Source: an uncultured Lachnoclostridium sp. (GTDB lineage: Bacteria; Bacillota; Clostridia; Lachnospirales; Lachnospiraceae). From it: 32,561 nucleotides of DNA. Within the stretch, counting starts at the first letter, position 1; each line of letters opens with the position of its first letter. The stretch covers positions 1 through 32,561 of the forward strand of contig CAMWXG010000013.1 in NCBI GenBank assembly GCA_947178155.1, given 5' to 3'. Of the stretch, positions 16,191 through 25,559 are shown in pieces. The notes beneath the pieces were generated by a model. It was given only the letters and a program-made list of their open reading frames with translations, made no database searches and had not been told where the DNA came from. The position numbers were made by a program, and so were the translations under genes.

Positions 16191-16877
16191 CTATCGAACG
16201 GACTTAGCAAATAGTTTTCTTTTTTTTGACTTTCCATCTTCTTTAGACTTTTTTCGTGTTTTTACGGTTTTTAATTCATCACTTGCCGCAGTTTCCGGCA
16301 TACCATGTCTAACTTCTTCAAGTATCTGCTGCAGCAATACTATCTGCTTGTCCTGTGCTTCCTCCCTTTCGCGCATTATATAATCCATCTCTTTCATAAG
16401 TCTTGTACTTACTGCCTCACATATACGTTCTTCTGACTCTTTCTCATTTTCGCTGATTATATGCGCTATCATCTGCCTAAGCATATTTTCAAACTGCCTT
16501 AACTTTTCCTCACTGCTCTTTTTGACAGCAGCCTGACTTCTTGCCGTTTTAAGCGGCACTACATTTTTATCCTGCATATCTTCCTCCCTCAATACCTGCT
16601 GATTCAACTCTTCCCTAAGTTGATATACCTCCTGTGGACTCATATCTCTTACCCTGCCTATATCTGGCATAAGAAGCTTAATTGCTTTAAGTTGAAATCC
16701 CTGTTCCTTCAAATCTTTAATTGTCTTTAAAGTATATATATCACTTTCTTTATAAAATCTATGTCCCTTAGAATTACGCTCAATAGGAAGCTCAAGTTCC
16801 TCTTCCCAATAACGAAGAACATGATTTTCTACCTCTACCTGACGTGACGCATCTGAAATGCTAAACCTTTTCTCCAT
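16191..16877 (-). CDS. MerR-like DNA-binding protein with coiled-coil tail
   Basis: A 228-residue protein. Residues 3-70 form a MerR-type winged helix (FSISDASRQVEVENHVLRYW, then RNSKGHRFYKESD). The rest is not a ligand-binding domain: a highly charged, helical segment with coiled-coil character (about 85-190, for example EKESEERICEAVSTRL and MREREEAQDKQIVLLQQ), ending in a strongly basic tail (KTRKKSKEDGKSKKRK). This organisation recalls chromosome-anchoring proteins of the RacA type more than metal-responsive MerR regulators. It follows a membrane-protein gene by ten bases with a strong GAGGAGG site, so both are probably one operon. Function unproven. Confidence 0.8.
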   Translation of the reverse strand: MEKRFSISDASRQVEVENHVLRYWEEELELPIERNSKGHRFYKESDIYTLKTIKDLKEQGFQLKAIKLLMPDIGRVRDMSPQEVYQLREELNQQVLREEDMQDKNVVPLKTARSQAAVKKSSEEKLRQFENMLRQMIAHIISENEKESEERICEAVSTRLMKEMDYIMREREEAQDKQIVLLQQILEEVRHGMPETAASDELKTVKTRKKSKEDGKSKKRKLFAKSVR

Positions 16878-16887
16878 CTTTTCCTCC

Positions 16888-17592
16888 TCAATCTGTTAAG
16901 TATTCTTCCATAATTTCCTCAAGGAGTTTAAGCTGTTCCATTGAAGGAGCTGCCTCCTCTTCTATATCCTCTTTTTGTTCTTCGCTTTCATGATACTCTT
17001 CCTCCTTTTCTTCTGTACCTTCATCGAGATTAAAATACTCCAGCTGATATTTTCTTGTTTCTTCCGGGCGCAGATACTCTTTCTCAAGCTTTGGCTTAAG
17101 TATATTTTCCATATAATCAACCATCTGTAACTGCAACAGTCTGTACTTTCTGTGCAGCTGAAACAATATTTCAGATGCAGCAAGAATTATCACTGTAATA
17201 CCTGCGGTAACAGAATTAATAATAAACCAGTCCATTGTAAGACTATAATATAATCCGCCAACTATGCTTATACTAAACATAAGAATTTCTGCTGTTATCC
17301 CGTATATACCAATATTTTTCCAGCTTATTACAGAAATGCCCATTATCCTCATGTTGTATAAACATCTGTCTACTGTACAGCTAACATTATGTACCTCTCT
17401 CTTTAGCTTATATGATGCAATAAATTTGCCTGATACAGCCCTCATATACTTATTTCTGGTAGTACCCATTTGTTCTGACTGGCAGAGCAGTCTGTAGTAT
17501 ATTACAGACGCAATGCTTTTCATCATAATAGTAAAGCAACCCATAGCGGCCATTGCAAAGACCATATTATAATCCTGCAAAAACTCTTTCAT
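16888..17592 (-). CDS. Uncharacterised membrane protein with acidic cytoplasmic tail
   Basis: A 234-residue protein that I cannot assign to a named family. An N-terminal hydrophobic helix (about 10-30), then a basic stretch, and two further hydrophobic helices (about 90-115 and 120-145) suggest three membrane spans. The C-terminal third is cytoplasmic by the positive-inside rule, with a coiled-coil-like segment (HRKYRLLQLQMVDYMENIL) and a very acidic, Glu-rich stretch (about 190-215). It is first in a two-gene unit with the MerR-like protein, whose tail is strongly basic; the opposite charges make a physical interaction conceivable, but this is only an inference. Confidence 0.7.
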   Translation of the reverse strand: MKEFLQDYNMVFAMAAMGCFTIMMKSIASVIYYRLLCQSEQMGTTRNKYMRAVSGKFIASYKLKREVHNVSCTVDRCLYNMRIMGISVISWKNIGIYGITAEILMFSISIVGGLYYSLTMDWFIINSVTAGITVIILAASEILFQLHRKYRLLQLQMVDYMENILKPKLEKEYLRPEETRKYQLEYFNLDEGTEEKEEEYHESEEQKEDIEEEAAPSMEQLKLLEEIMEEYLTD

Positions 17593-17894
17593 AATAACCC
17601 TCCATTCTGCATATTTATTATAATTTAATACTAAAGCTCAATTATAGATTTTAACAGTAGTCTTTATACTTCATATAATATTCTAATTCGACATACGATG
17701 ACCTGTTTATTCCCAGCTCGGCATTATTCGTCATTGCATATGTCACTGTTCACTTTGCAATGTCATTTAGTTAAGTTACAGGGTTAGATTCTAATACGAG
17801 ATTTTTCAAACACGCTCTAATAAAAAATTAATATGTAGAAAGACTTATAAAAATATGGTATTATAATAAAATAATAATGATATGGAGATTATAT
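17593..17894. other. Intergenic region without a gene
   Basis: Between the divergent membrane-protein and rhomboid genes. I see no credible ORF. There is a 7-base inverted repeat, CATTGCA (17732-17738) and TGCAATG (17756-17762), and an AT-rich TATAAT at 17862-17867 that may be the -10 box for the rhomboid gene, although its -35 is poor. Confidence 0.4.
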
Positions 17895-18524
17895 ATGAAT
17901 AACAATACCTCATTGTTTGATGAAGAGACAAGTCCTTTAATGTCTGCTGCCAATCTTACTATAATTATTATTAACATCATTGTATTTATACTTACTGATT
18001 TTCTTAGTTTGCCATTTAGAGGGAACTACATTATAGATGCAGGCTCATTATCTTGGGATAGAGTGCTCAATTACCACGAGTATTACAGAATTATCACCAG
18101 CACTTTTTTGCACGCTGATATAGACCATATATTTAATAATATGCTTGTACTTTTCTTTCTTGGCACTTATATTGAACAATATATGGGCAGAATAAAATAC
18201 CTTATTATCTATTTTTCTTCTGGTATTATTGCAGGGTTTACCTCAATGGTTTATAATATGTTACGGTATGATTACACAGAATCTATTGGTGCATCAGGAG
18301 CCATATTTGGCATAATGGGGGCTTTGCTGTATATCCTCATTATAAGACACCGCAAGTACCACGACCTTGACTTAAGACGTGTTGCATTTATGATATTTTT
18401 AAGTCTATATGGAGGCTTTACAAGCCAGGGAGTGGATAATGCTGCCCATGTGGGTGGTTTTATAAGCGGCATAATTACTGCCGTACTTTTAAATCTTATT
18501 CATTTCAGAGAAAGGCAGGAATAA
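17895..18524 (+). CDS. Rhomboid-family intramembrane serine protease
   Basis: Cleaves transmembrane substrates within the membrane. The 209-residue protein has six membrane helices; H78 with N81 and N82 (DHIFNNMLVLFF) form the oxyanion region, S134 in IGASGAIFG is the nucleophile and H185 in NAAHVGGF the base, so the catalytic dyad is intact. The start is the ATG at 17895, with GGAG eight bases upstream; an in-frame ATG at 17877 is part of the leader. It is followed after four bases by the flavodoxin/SCP2 gene, so they are co-transcribed, but a functional link is unknown. Substrates unknown. Confidence 0.94.
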   Translation: MNNNTSLFDEETSPLMSAANLTIIIINIIVFILTDFLSLPFRGNYIIDAGSLSWDRVLNYHEYYRIITSTFLHADIDHIFNNMLVLFFLGTYIEQYMGRIKYLIIYFSSGIIAGFTSMVYNMLRYDYTESIGASGAIFGIMGALLYILIIRHRKYHDLDLRRVAFMIFLSLYGGFTSQGVDNAAHVGGFISGIITAVLLNLIHFRERQE

Positions 18525-18528
18525 ATTC

Positions 18529-19527
18529 ATGATAAAGGTAAACATTTACTACGGCGGAAGAGGGCTTATTGAGGACTCTACCAACTATGTAATGAGTAAA
18601 TTAAGTCAAGTACTTGATGAGCTAAATATACAAGTCAAAAAATACAATCTATATGAAGATATAAGAGGAATATCCGCCCTGCCAACAACACTAAAAGATA
18701 CGGATGCGGTGGTGCTTGCAGCTTCCGTTGAATGGCTTGGTATAGGCGGATTGCTGCAGCAATTTCTTGACTCTTGCTGGCTTTATGGCGACAAAGAAAC
18801 TCTAAAACATCTTTACATGATGCCAGTTGTTACTTCAACCACATATGGAGAAAAGGAGGCTTACTCAACACTTGTAAAGTCATGGGAACTTCTTGGCGGC
18901 AAACCATGCGAAGGCATATGTACTTATGTAAATAGTGCGGTTGATTTTGAAACCAACTCAGATTATGCATATCTTATAGAGAAAAAAACTGAAAATTTTT
19001 ACCGCACTTTTACCAAAAAAATGGTCATGTTTCCTTCCAGCACAAATGCTGTCCTTGAAAATGTAGTGCCTCCAAAATCAATGACACTTACTCCACAGGA
19101 AAGTGAACAGTTATCTATATATGTATCAAACGATAACTATGTCAAGAAACAAAAGGAAGATATTGAAGAACTTACACAAATGTTTAGAGGACTTATGGGA
19201 GATGGTGACACTTCATCAAAAAATCCTTATATAAATGCACTTGAAAGTCACTACCACCCGGTATCAGATATAGCTCTTTCGTATGCAATAGAATTTTCTG
19301 ACAAAAATAATACATTAGTAATTGAAACTGATAATAAAGAGCTTAAATGCTACTATGGTTCAAAACCTGATGCAAATGCATCAATTAAAACCACAAGCAC
19401 AGTATTTGACAATATAATATCAGGCAATACTACACTTCAGGGAGCTTTTATGTCTGGTGAGCTTACTGCAAAAGGCAACTTTAAAATACTTAGAACTTTT
19501 GATTCACTATTTCAGTTTAAACGATAA
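18529..19527 (+). CDS. Flavodoxin-like/SCP2 fusion protein
   Basis: A 332-residue two-domain cytoplasmic protein. The N-terminal half (about 1-160) has a flavodoxin/NADPH-FMN-reductase-like fold signature: an opening strand VNIYYGGRG, then DTDAVVLAASVEWLGIGGLLQQFLDSCW and MMPVVTSTTYGE, resembling the segments that line the FMN site. The C-terminal part (about 245-330) matches the SCP2 lipid-binding fold (LVIETDNKELKCYYG, then FDNIISGNTTLQGAFMSGEL). SCP2 domains hold hydrophobic ligands. A linker with TPQESEQLSIYVSNDNY joins them. No signal or membrane segments. It lies between the rhomboid and HIT genes. It may present a lipid-like substrate to a flavin, but no activity is known. Confidence 0.82.
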   Translation: MIKVNIYYGGRGLIEDSTNYVMSKLSQVLDELNIQVKKYNLYEDIRGISALPTTLKDTDAVVLAASVEWLGIGGLLQQFLDSCWLYGDKETLKHLYMMPVVTSTTYGEKEAYSTLVKSWELLGGKPCEGICTYVNSAVDFETNSDYAYLIEKKTENFYRTFTKKMVMFPSSTNAVLENVVPPKSMTLTPQESEQLSIYVSNDNYVKKQKEDIEELTQMFRGLMGDGDTSSKNPYINALESHYHPVSDIALSYAIEFSDKNNTLVIETDNKELKCYYGSKPDANASIKTTSTVFDNIISGNTTLQGAFMSGELTAKGNFKILRTFDSLFQFKR

Positions 19528-19548
19528 TTAAAGAAGGGGGATTTTATA

Positions 19549-19977
19549 ATGACTAAACATATTGATGATAATTGTATTTTCTGCAAACTTGCCAATGGAA
19601 TAATACCGACTAATTCAATTTATGAAGATGATGATTTTAATGTAATCCTTGATGCCGCACCGGCAGCTAAAGGACATGCTATTATCCTTCCAAAGACACA
19701 CGCAGCTAACATATTTGAGCTGCCTGATGAATACTGTGAAAAAATATTTAAAATTGCTAAGAAATGCGGTGCCGCAATTAAAGATGCATATGATTATGAT
19801 GGATTAAATGTACTCCAAAATAATGGCGAAGTCGCAGGACAGACAGTATTTCATCTGCATGTACATCTCATTCCACGTAAAGCAGATGATAACATAAAAG
19901 TAAAATGGGTACCACAGGAAAACTTTGAAAATAAAGCATCACAAGAAATAGCAGATAGAATAAAAGAGAAGCTTTAA
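19549..19977 (+). CDS. HIT-family nucleotide hydrolase (Hint-like)
   Basis: A 142-residue cytoplasmic protein of the histidine-triad family, which hydrolyses nucleoside phosphoramidates and AMP-linked adducts. The opening CIFCKLANG carries a Cys pair (C9, C12) often found in Hint proteins; the phosphate-binding NNGEVAGQTVFHLHVHLIPR region has H102, H104 and H106. The GGGGGA ribosome site is strong. It follows the fusion gene by 21 bases and ends the rhomboid operon, which finishes at the terminator at 20065-20104. Confidence 0.95.
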   Translation: MTKHIDDNCIFCKLANGIIPTNSIYEDDDFNVILDAAPAAKGHAIILPKTHAANIFELPDEYCEKIFKIAKKCGAAIKDAYDYDGLNVLQNNGEVAGQTVFHLHVHLIPRKADDNIKVKWVPQENFENKASQEIADRIKEKL

Positions 19978-20064
19978 TTAAAAATTTGCAAACTTTAATA
20001 ATTCAGACAGTAATTTCAAAGTGTCTCTAATACATGTTTGAAAATTCATTTTTCTGGTTTAACT

Positions 20065-20104
20065 AAACAAAAACGAGCTTGAATCCTCAAACTCGTTTTT
20101 GTTT
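20065..20104. terminator. Bidirectional terminator between HIT gene and fliS
   Basis: Perfect 13-base arms AAACAAAAACGAG (20065-20077) and CTCGTTTTTGTTT (20092-20104) enclose a 14-base loop. The stem carries an A-run on one side and a T-run on the other, so it works in both directions. It touches the fliS stop codon. Confidence 0.9.
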
Positions 20105-20583
20105 TATGCCATGAAACCTCTTGATGTTTCGTTATTGTTCATAAATACCTCATTAAGTTTACCTTTTCCATATGTAAGCCCGGCATATATCTGTTGTGTA
20201 TTCTGCATAACAGGTGCAGAGTTGTCTTGCTCTGCAACCTTAGTAAAAGCTTCTTTCAGACTTCCCATAACTTTTTTTATTTCGTCATAATTTACAGGCT
20301 CTCTTCTTGTTATAGATGAAACAATCTGCCTATGTACATATCCATACAATTCTTCAAGGTTTCTTGAAATATCATATTTAAAGTCAAGGCTTTTTCGCAG
20401 TTCACAAATACACTCTTGAGATTTTTTAAGGTACCTTACAGCTTCATCTATATTGTCCTTTTTGAAATATTCCTCTGATGTATCAAGACTGTACATAAAA
20501 AGTTCATATACAATTACAACAAGCTCACTTCTATTTGCTTGAGAAATACGCATTGTGTAATCCTTCTTCTGTTCACTGTCCAT
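20104..20583 (-). CDS. fliS: Flagellar export chaperone FliS
   Basis: FliS binds the C-terminal helix of flagellin in the cytoplasm and delivers it to the type III export gate. The 159-residue, mainly helical protein has the FliS core (about 8-110: RISQANRSELVVIVYELFM, then KSQECICELRKSLDF and LEELYGYVHRQI). A C-terminal tail of about 40 residues (with NTQQIYAGLTYGKGKLNEVF) makes it longer than the usual 125-135. It is encoded 90 bases after a full-length flagellin with no terminator between, the usual flagellin-FliS arrangement. The family is recognisable but divergent, so I leave a margin for another flagellar chaperone. Confidence 0.82.
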   Translation of the reverse strand: MDSEQKKDYTMRISQANRSELVVIVYELFMYSLDTSEEYFKKDNIDEAVRYLKKSQECICELRKSLDFKYDISRNLEELYGYVHRQIVSSITRREPVNYDEIKKVMGSLKEAFTKVAEQDNSAPVMQNTQQIYAGLTYGKGKLNEVFMNNNETSRGFMA

Positions 20584-20673
20584 AACAGCCCTCCATGTAA
20601 TGTTCTTTTATATATAAAAACACTTCTTTGCATTTACTCAAATAAAGATAAAATGACAAACCATTCATAACAA

Positions 20674-22038
20674 TTACATTCCCTGAAGAAGATTCATTAT
20701 CTCTTGTGGCTTATTATTTGCCTGTGAAAGCATAGTTGTTGCTGCCTGCTGAAGTACAGTAAGCTGCGTATATTGTGTCATCTCATCTGCCATATCAGTA
20801 TCTCTTATACGTGCCATAGCATTAGTAATATTATATTCACTAACATCAAGACTTTCAACTGTATTGGCAAGACGGTTCTCATATGCTCCCAAATCTGAAC
20901 GTACTGCTGATACCTTCTTAATAGCTTCATCCAGTGCTGCAATAGACCTGTCAGCCCCCTTCTGTGAACATACATTTATAAGGTTATTTCCTTCTGAATC
21001 TCTAAGTGAAAGAGTTCTGCATGATACCTCTTCAAAATTCATATCAAGCCTTTGGTGCTCATTAGCGCCAATCTGCATACCCATAAAGCCTGCATCATAT
21101 ACTTTAAAATTTACATCCCCTAGTGGAGCATCCTTTGGCACCTCTATAAGCATTTCAAATTCATTGCTGTCTTTTATTGTAACAATACTGCCATTTGATA
21201 AAATCTTTACATTATTTGAAAATCCTGCTCCTGCAGTAATCTTTGCATCTGTACCATATGAAATCGAATAATTATCAGGAGCTGATATCTCAATCTCCCT
21301 TTCGCTTCCTGTAGCTTTTGTAGTAAGTGTAATTGTACCTGTAACTGTACCTGTAACATCAATATCAAGCTTATTGCACATATCTACAAGTTTATTACCA
21401 ATAGTTTCGCTTGTATCTGAAGGTGTAATTGTCAAAGGAGCTCCATTTATATTAACTACTGCCTCTCCTGATGTAGGTATATAACTTGTCAGGTTATTAA
21501 TTGTAGCTGTTGCCGCTGTAGGAGGCGCTGTAACGTCAATCGTATATGTGCCACTGTCAACTTTCATTGATGCAGACATAGCTTTTACTTCATCTATATC
21601 CGAGGTAACTGACCTTCCGACAGAACCATCAAGCAAACTTGTTCCATTAAACTCTGTTGTACTTGAAATACGGTCTATTTCATCAAGAAGCTGGTCTATC
21701 TCACTCTGTACTGAGTCACGATCATCTATTATATATGTATCATTTGCTGCCTGTACGCTGAGTTCACGTATACGCTGCAGCATTTTTTCAACTTCAGCAA
21801 GTGCTCCATCTGCAGTTTCTACTATTGACTGACCATCTTCCGCATTATTTGAAGCCTGATTAAGTGCCCTTATCTGTGTACGCATCTTATTTGAAATTGC
21901 CATTCCTGCCGAATCATCTGCTGCCTTTGTAATCTTATAACCTGAACTTAACTTCTCAAGACTTGTTGCAACTCTTCTCTCATCTTTCTTTAAATTAACA
22001 TTTGCAAGCTGCGCTGTAATATTATGATTAATCTTCAT
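20674..22038 (-). CDS. Flagellin
   Basis: Major filament subunit exported by the flagellar apparatus. The 454-residue protein begins MKINHNITAQLANVNL and has an intact N-terminal D0/D1 (LEKLSSGYKITKAADDSAG, then LQRIRELSVQAAND, matching the TLR5-contact segment). A variable middle insertion (about 160-330) is Thr/Ala/Ser-rich. The C-terminal D1/D0 contains VSAVRSDLGAYENRL, AMARIRDTDMADEM and ends in NNKPQEIMNLLQGM, as in canonical flagellins. AAGGAAGG precedes the ATG. It is transcribed with the giant upstream gene (70 bases apart) and with fliS, from the sigma-28-like promoter at 25560-25586. Confidence 0.95.
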   Translation of the reverse strand: MKINHNITAQLANVNLKKDERRVATSLEKLSSGYKITKAADDSAGMAISNKMRTQIRALNQASNNAEDGQSIVETADGALAEVEKMLQRIRELSVQAANDTYIIDDRDSVQSEIDQLLDEIDRISSTTEFNGTSLLDGSVGRSVTSDIDEVKAMSASMKVDSGTYTIDVTAPPTAATATINNLTSYIPTSGEAVVNINGAPLTITPSDTSETIGNKLVDMCNKLDIDVTGTVTGTITLTTKATGSEREIEISAPDNYSISYGTDAKITAGAGFSNNVKILSNGSIVTIKDSNEFEMLIEVPKDAPLGDVNFKVYDAGFMGMQIGANEHQRLDMNFEEVSCRTLSLRDSEGNNLINVCSQKGADRSIAALDEAIKKVSAVRSDLGAYENRLANTVESLDVSEYNITNAMARIRDTDMADEMTQYTQLTVLQQAATTMLSQANNKPQEIMNLLQGM

Positions 22039-22108
22039 CTTATAACCATCCTTCCTTTTTCATAAAATCTTAAATTCTCTTTGTTCTTTCTGTAAACTTT
22101 TCTGCCAA

Positions 22109-25100
22109 TTAGTTTTCTTTATATAACTCTTTCATAAGACCTGTGATATGCTTTACAACAACCTTTGCGGCAGTATATAAATCGGCTGTCCTTGCATTGT
22201 CATTGTCTGCTTTTTCCTTTAGCATGCTGCTCCTTGAACTATAACCCATACCATATGAGATATTTTTAACATTGCAGCCAGCTTTTTCAAATGAAGCTTT
22301 TAAAGTATCATCTGTTTCTGAAAGTTTATCATATCCACTTCTGTTACTGCAAAGTATCAACCCTTTTATATCATTTCCAGATATTTTAAACTCTGCTGAC
22401 ATACTTCCAAGTGCATTTTCATCATCCATACTTTCCATTGATATCTGAACTTTGCCTTTATCGTCATATCCATTCAAAATAGTAACATTCATATTAGTAA
22501 TGGTATCACCTGTTTTTATTGGTATATCATAACTTCGTCTTTCTGCAAGCATACCATTAAGTTGTATACCATGCCCCAAAAGTCTTAGGTTACTAAGCTC
22601 TTCTGATGAAATGTCAGGTTTCTGATATGATTTTGAAAGTATCTCTTCCATATATTTTTCGGCTTTTTCACATTCCTTCTTAATACTGTCCTCATCATCA
22701 AGTGCATCTGGAATATTTTCTATTACTTCCTCATAATCTTTTCTTTCCTGTTCATCCAGTACATTTTTTCTATTATAACATTCTTTTGCAGGATTATACC
22801 CCTGTTCAAGTATTTTCTCGGTAACCCCTAAATTACTTATTACAGTCGGTACTCCCAGCTTATCAAGATACTCTACTGCTTCTGCACTATCTTTTGATAC
22901 TTCTCGAACAAGTTCTGCCTGCCTGTCATAATAAGCTTTCTCAATCTCTTTATTGCCTGATGTCTGCTTCATGTCCTCTGCAAACTTTTCAAGTGATGTA
23001 TTAAGAAGCTTCTCCATATCACCATCTGCAATCTCTCCAAGCTTTGAAGGTGTAATATCATCAAGTGCATCATTTATAATACTATCGTAATACCTTATGG
23101 TGCTATTATCCAAATAACTGCTATCTGACTTATTGTTCTGATAATCACCGCTGCCGTTTTCTTGTTTCTGACTGCCTGACTTTGATGAAAATCCTGTATT
23201 TATCTGTTCTGATATTGATTTTCCTGAATATACAACATCAGAAAGTCCGCCATAATTGCTATCTATTTGTACATCCATTCCTTTATTTTTAATTGTACGT
23301 ACTGCCGTCAAAAGATTTCCAAGAGTCATCTCTCTGTCAGCCTGCATAACTGCTCCAATTGCTGCTCCATCTGTCTTTTCGATATTATTAAGCAGTCTGT
23401 AAACACCTATGTATCCGTCACGTTCCTCAGCACTTATAGCATTATCACGTTCAAGCTGCCATAAATATTTGCTGTATTTATCCTCTGATGTAATACCATT
23501 ATCTTTTACTATTTCTTTAAGTTCATTGTCAAGCTCGCTTATAGTCTTATTAAGCGGATTGCTGCCATTCCTTATAAGCTCAAGCACAACAGAAGGCTTC
23601 ATATTTTCAATAATCCTGTTTACTGTGGAATCCTGCTCTTTAACTGCATTAATATTTTCAGTGGTAATTTCCATACCATTATATCCAAGTATCCTTACTG
23701 CTCTCTCATTTGCTTTGGTATCCTCCATACCAATATCCTTTAATATATCCGGAATACTTTCAAAAGCCTTCTGAATAGAATCTCCATACTGACTATCTAC
23801 CGATGTAGCAACTCTTTCATATACATCCATAAAACTTTGCCTATTGGCAGTTTCACTTACAGATGCCGCATGAAGCTCATTAAAGGTAATCAATGACATC
23901 TGCTTTATGCTTTTTCCAATTACAGATGCAGGAGCATTTGCTATATCATATGTCTTTTTAAGAGCCTCCTGCATAAGATCAAGCTCATCATCTGTCACAT
24001 CACCAGTCCCCATTGACTGTGCTTTATAATATTCATTTTCAATATCTCTTAATTCTTTAACTATCTCCTCAAGGGGTGCAGTTTCAACATTAATCCCCTT
24101 TGTATACATATTATTAACAGACTGCATTGTCATCTTAAGACAAATCTCTGCAAGATTTCTTTTCGCTGTAACTGCCAATATATCCTGAGTTGTCATTCCA
24201 TCAGTAATAAAATCAGGAATCACAACTGTATTTTTAGAATCTATATTTGTTTCATTATATTTCTGTGCCTGTTTTAAAAGCTCAAGGTTCAATGCCATCT
24301 CCTGTGCTGTATTGGCAGTATCCCCTGACATTAAATTATTTTTTGTCATATTAACGGCAGTTGCTATATCCCTGTCTGTAACTGACATAAAATCATTTAT
24401 CACAGCTCTTGCAATTATAAACTCAGATGTATCAAGTGATGCCTGCTCTGGCGCACTTCCTGCTGACATTGCCTGCACAATCTGCATAAGAGCTCTGTCA
24501 GGCGTCATATTATCCTTTATATCCTGAAGCACATCAAGCATTTTTAAATTGGCAGCCGTTACAGGTAAATCATTGGCAAGCAGCCATTTTGCATTTACCT
24601 CGGCACTTTCATATTCAAGTCCGGCAGTTTGTATAATCTCCCCAATCTGCTGCTTTAATTCCTGCCAAACCTCTATATCATATATTTCACCATCAAATGA
24701 ATCACTTCCTGAATACTGTCCATGATAAATGTTCTCTATTGTAGGCGTCATGCCTTTTCCAACAATATAAGCTTTTGCATCATCTGACATATCTCCTGCT
24801 GTCAAGCTCATTTTAAGCGCTTCTGTCACCCTCGCTATATTTTCATCTGTAACAGGAATATCTGCATCACGCAAAACCTGCTCTATCTGTGATCTGCTCT
24901 TATTATCAAGAAACCCTTCTGCCTGCGCCTTTTCAATGCCTTCCTTAAACTCCATGCAAAGCTCACTGTTCATATCCTGACAGCTCTGTTTCCATGCCTT
25001 TTGCTCTTTTACTCTCTCAATCGCACGGTCAAGACTTTCATCCTGATATTTCTCAATGGCACCCTCTTCTTCCTCAATACTTTGGTAATCTTCTCCTGTA

Positions 25101-25510
25101 AGTACTGCTATATTCTTACTTGCTTCCTGTTTAGCTGATGCTGCCTGCGCACTGTCTTTCACATAACCGCTGTAATTATATGCGCTGCTGTCTATGGTAG
25201 TATTTACCATAGCTTTTGTACCACTGGAGCTATCAGTTCTTCCAACCTCTTTCAGTACAATATTATCTTTCGATACATCCATGATTTGAAATTTTCTTGT
25301 TTCGCCTTCCGTGGCACCGCGTACTGCGGAATGTGGTACAGATACCTCAATTCCGTTAAAGTTGATGGAAATCTTGTCTGAAACTCCTGATATCACGCCC
25401 TCAACGACCTGTCCTTTATTGCCTATAGCCAACATAGAACTGCCTTCAAACGGACTTTTCCCCCTAGATGCTGCTACGTCTGTCTGATACATAATATCTT
25501 TGATATTCAT
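22109..25510 (-). CDS. Giant protein of the flagellar operon, FliK-like C-terminus (1133 residues)
   Basis: I cannot name this protein with certainty; similar large proteins in Lachnospiraceae are catalogued as a domain of unknown function. A beta-rich N-terminal module (about 25-95: GQVVEGVISGVSDKISINF, SVPHSAVRGATEGETR) is followed by about 850 residues of alpha-helical, acidic sequence rich in repeating themes such as I-P-V-T-xE-N-I-x-x-V and N-I-x-x-A-K-x-L. These resemble tandem helical units, with DIPVTDENI, DLPVTAANL, GMEITTENI and similar. The C-terminal ~100 residues (VTILNGYDDKGKVQISMES, then DDTLKASFEKAGCNVKN) resemble the secreted-ruler C-domain of FliK. There is no signal peptide or membrane segment. 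GGTGAG precedes the ATG. A flagellar sigma-28-type promoter and the flagellin/fliS genes downstream imply a role in the flagellum. Confidence 0.75.
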   Translation of the reverse strand: MNIKDIMYQTDVAASRGKSPFEGSSMLAIGNKGQVVEGVISGVSDKISINFNGIEVSVPHSAVRGATEGETRKFQIMDVSKDNIVLKEVGRTDSSSGTKAMVNTTIDSSAYNYSGYVKDSAQAASAKQEASKNIAVLTGEDYQSIEEEEGAIEKYQDESLDRAIERVKEQKAWKQSCQDMNSELCMEFKEGIEKAQAEGFLDNKSRSQIEQVLRDADIPVTDENIARVTEALKMSLTAGDMSDDAKAYIVGKGMTPTIENIYHGQYSGSDSFDGEIYDIEVWQELKQQIGEIIQTAGLEYESAEVNAKWLLANDLPVTAANLKMLDVLQDIKDNMTPDRALMQIVQAMSAGSAPEQASLDTSEFIIARAVINDFMSVTDRDIATAVNMTKNNLMSGDTANTAQEMALNLELLKQAQKYNETNIDSKNTVVIPDFITDGMTTQDILAVTAKRNLAEICLKMTMQSVNNMYTKGINVETAPLEEIVKELRDIENEYYKAQSMGTGDVTDDELDLMQEALKKTYDIANAPASVIGKSIKQMSLITFNELHAASVSETANRQSFMDVYERVATSVDSQYGDSIQKAFESIPDILKDIGMEDTKANERAVRILGYNGMEITTENINAVKEQDSTVNRIIENMKPSVVLELIRNGSNPLNKTISELDNELKEIVKDNGITSEDKYSKYLWQLERDNAISAEERDGYIGVYRLLNNIEKTDGAAIGAVMQADREMTLGNLLTAVRTIKNKGMDVQIDSNYGGLSDVVYSGKSISEQINTGFSSKSGSQKQENGSGDYQNNKSDSSYLDNSTIRYYDSIINDALDDITPSKLGEIADGDMEKLLNTSLEKFAEDMKQTSGNKEIEKAYYDRQAELVREVSKDSAEAVEYLDKLGVPTVISNLGVTEKILEQGYNPAKECYNRKNVLDEQERKDYEEVIENIPDALDDEDSIKKECEKAEKYMEEILSKSYQKPDISSEELSNLRLLGHGIQLNGMLAERRSYDIPIKTGDTITNMNVTILNGYDDKGKVQISMESMDDENALGSMSAEFKISGNDIKGLILCSNRSGYDKLSETDDTLKASFEKAGCNVKNISYGMGYSSRSSMLKEKADNDNARTADLYTAAKVVVKHITGLMKELYKEN

Positions 25511-25559
25511 AGATTTCTCACCTTCATCTTTTTTATATTCTCAAAATACCTATATAGTT

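Noticed and set aside
17732-17762. Inverted repeat as a terminator or mobile-element end
   Set aside because: Seven-base arms with a long loop, no T-run and no target duplication; too weak for a call.
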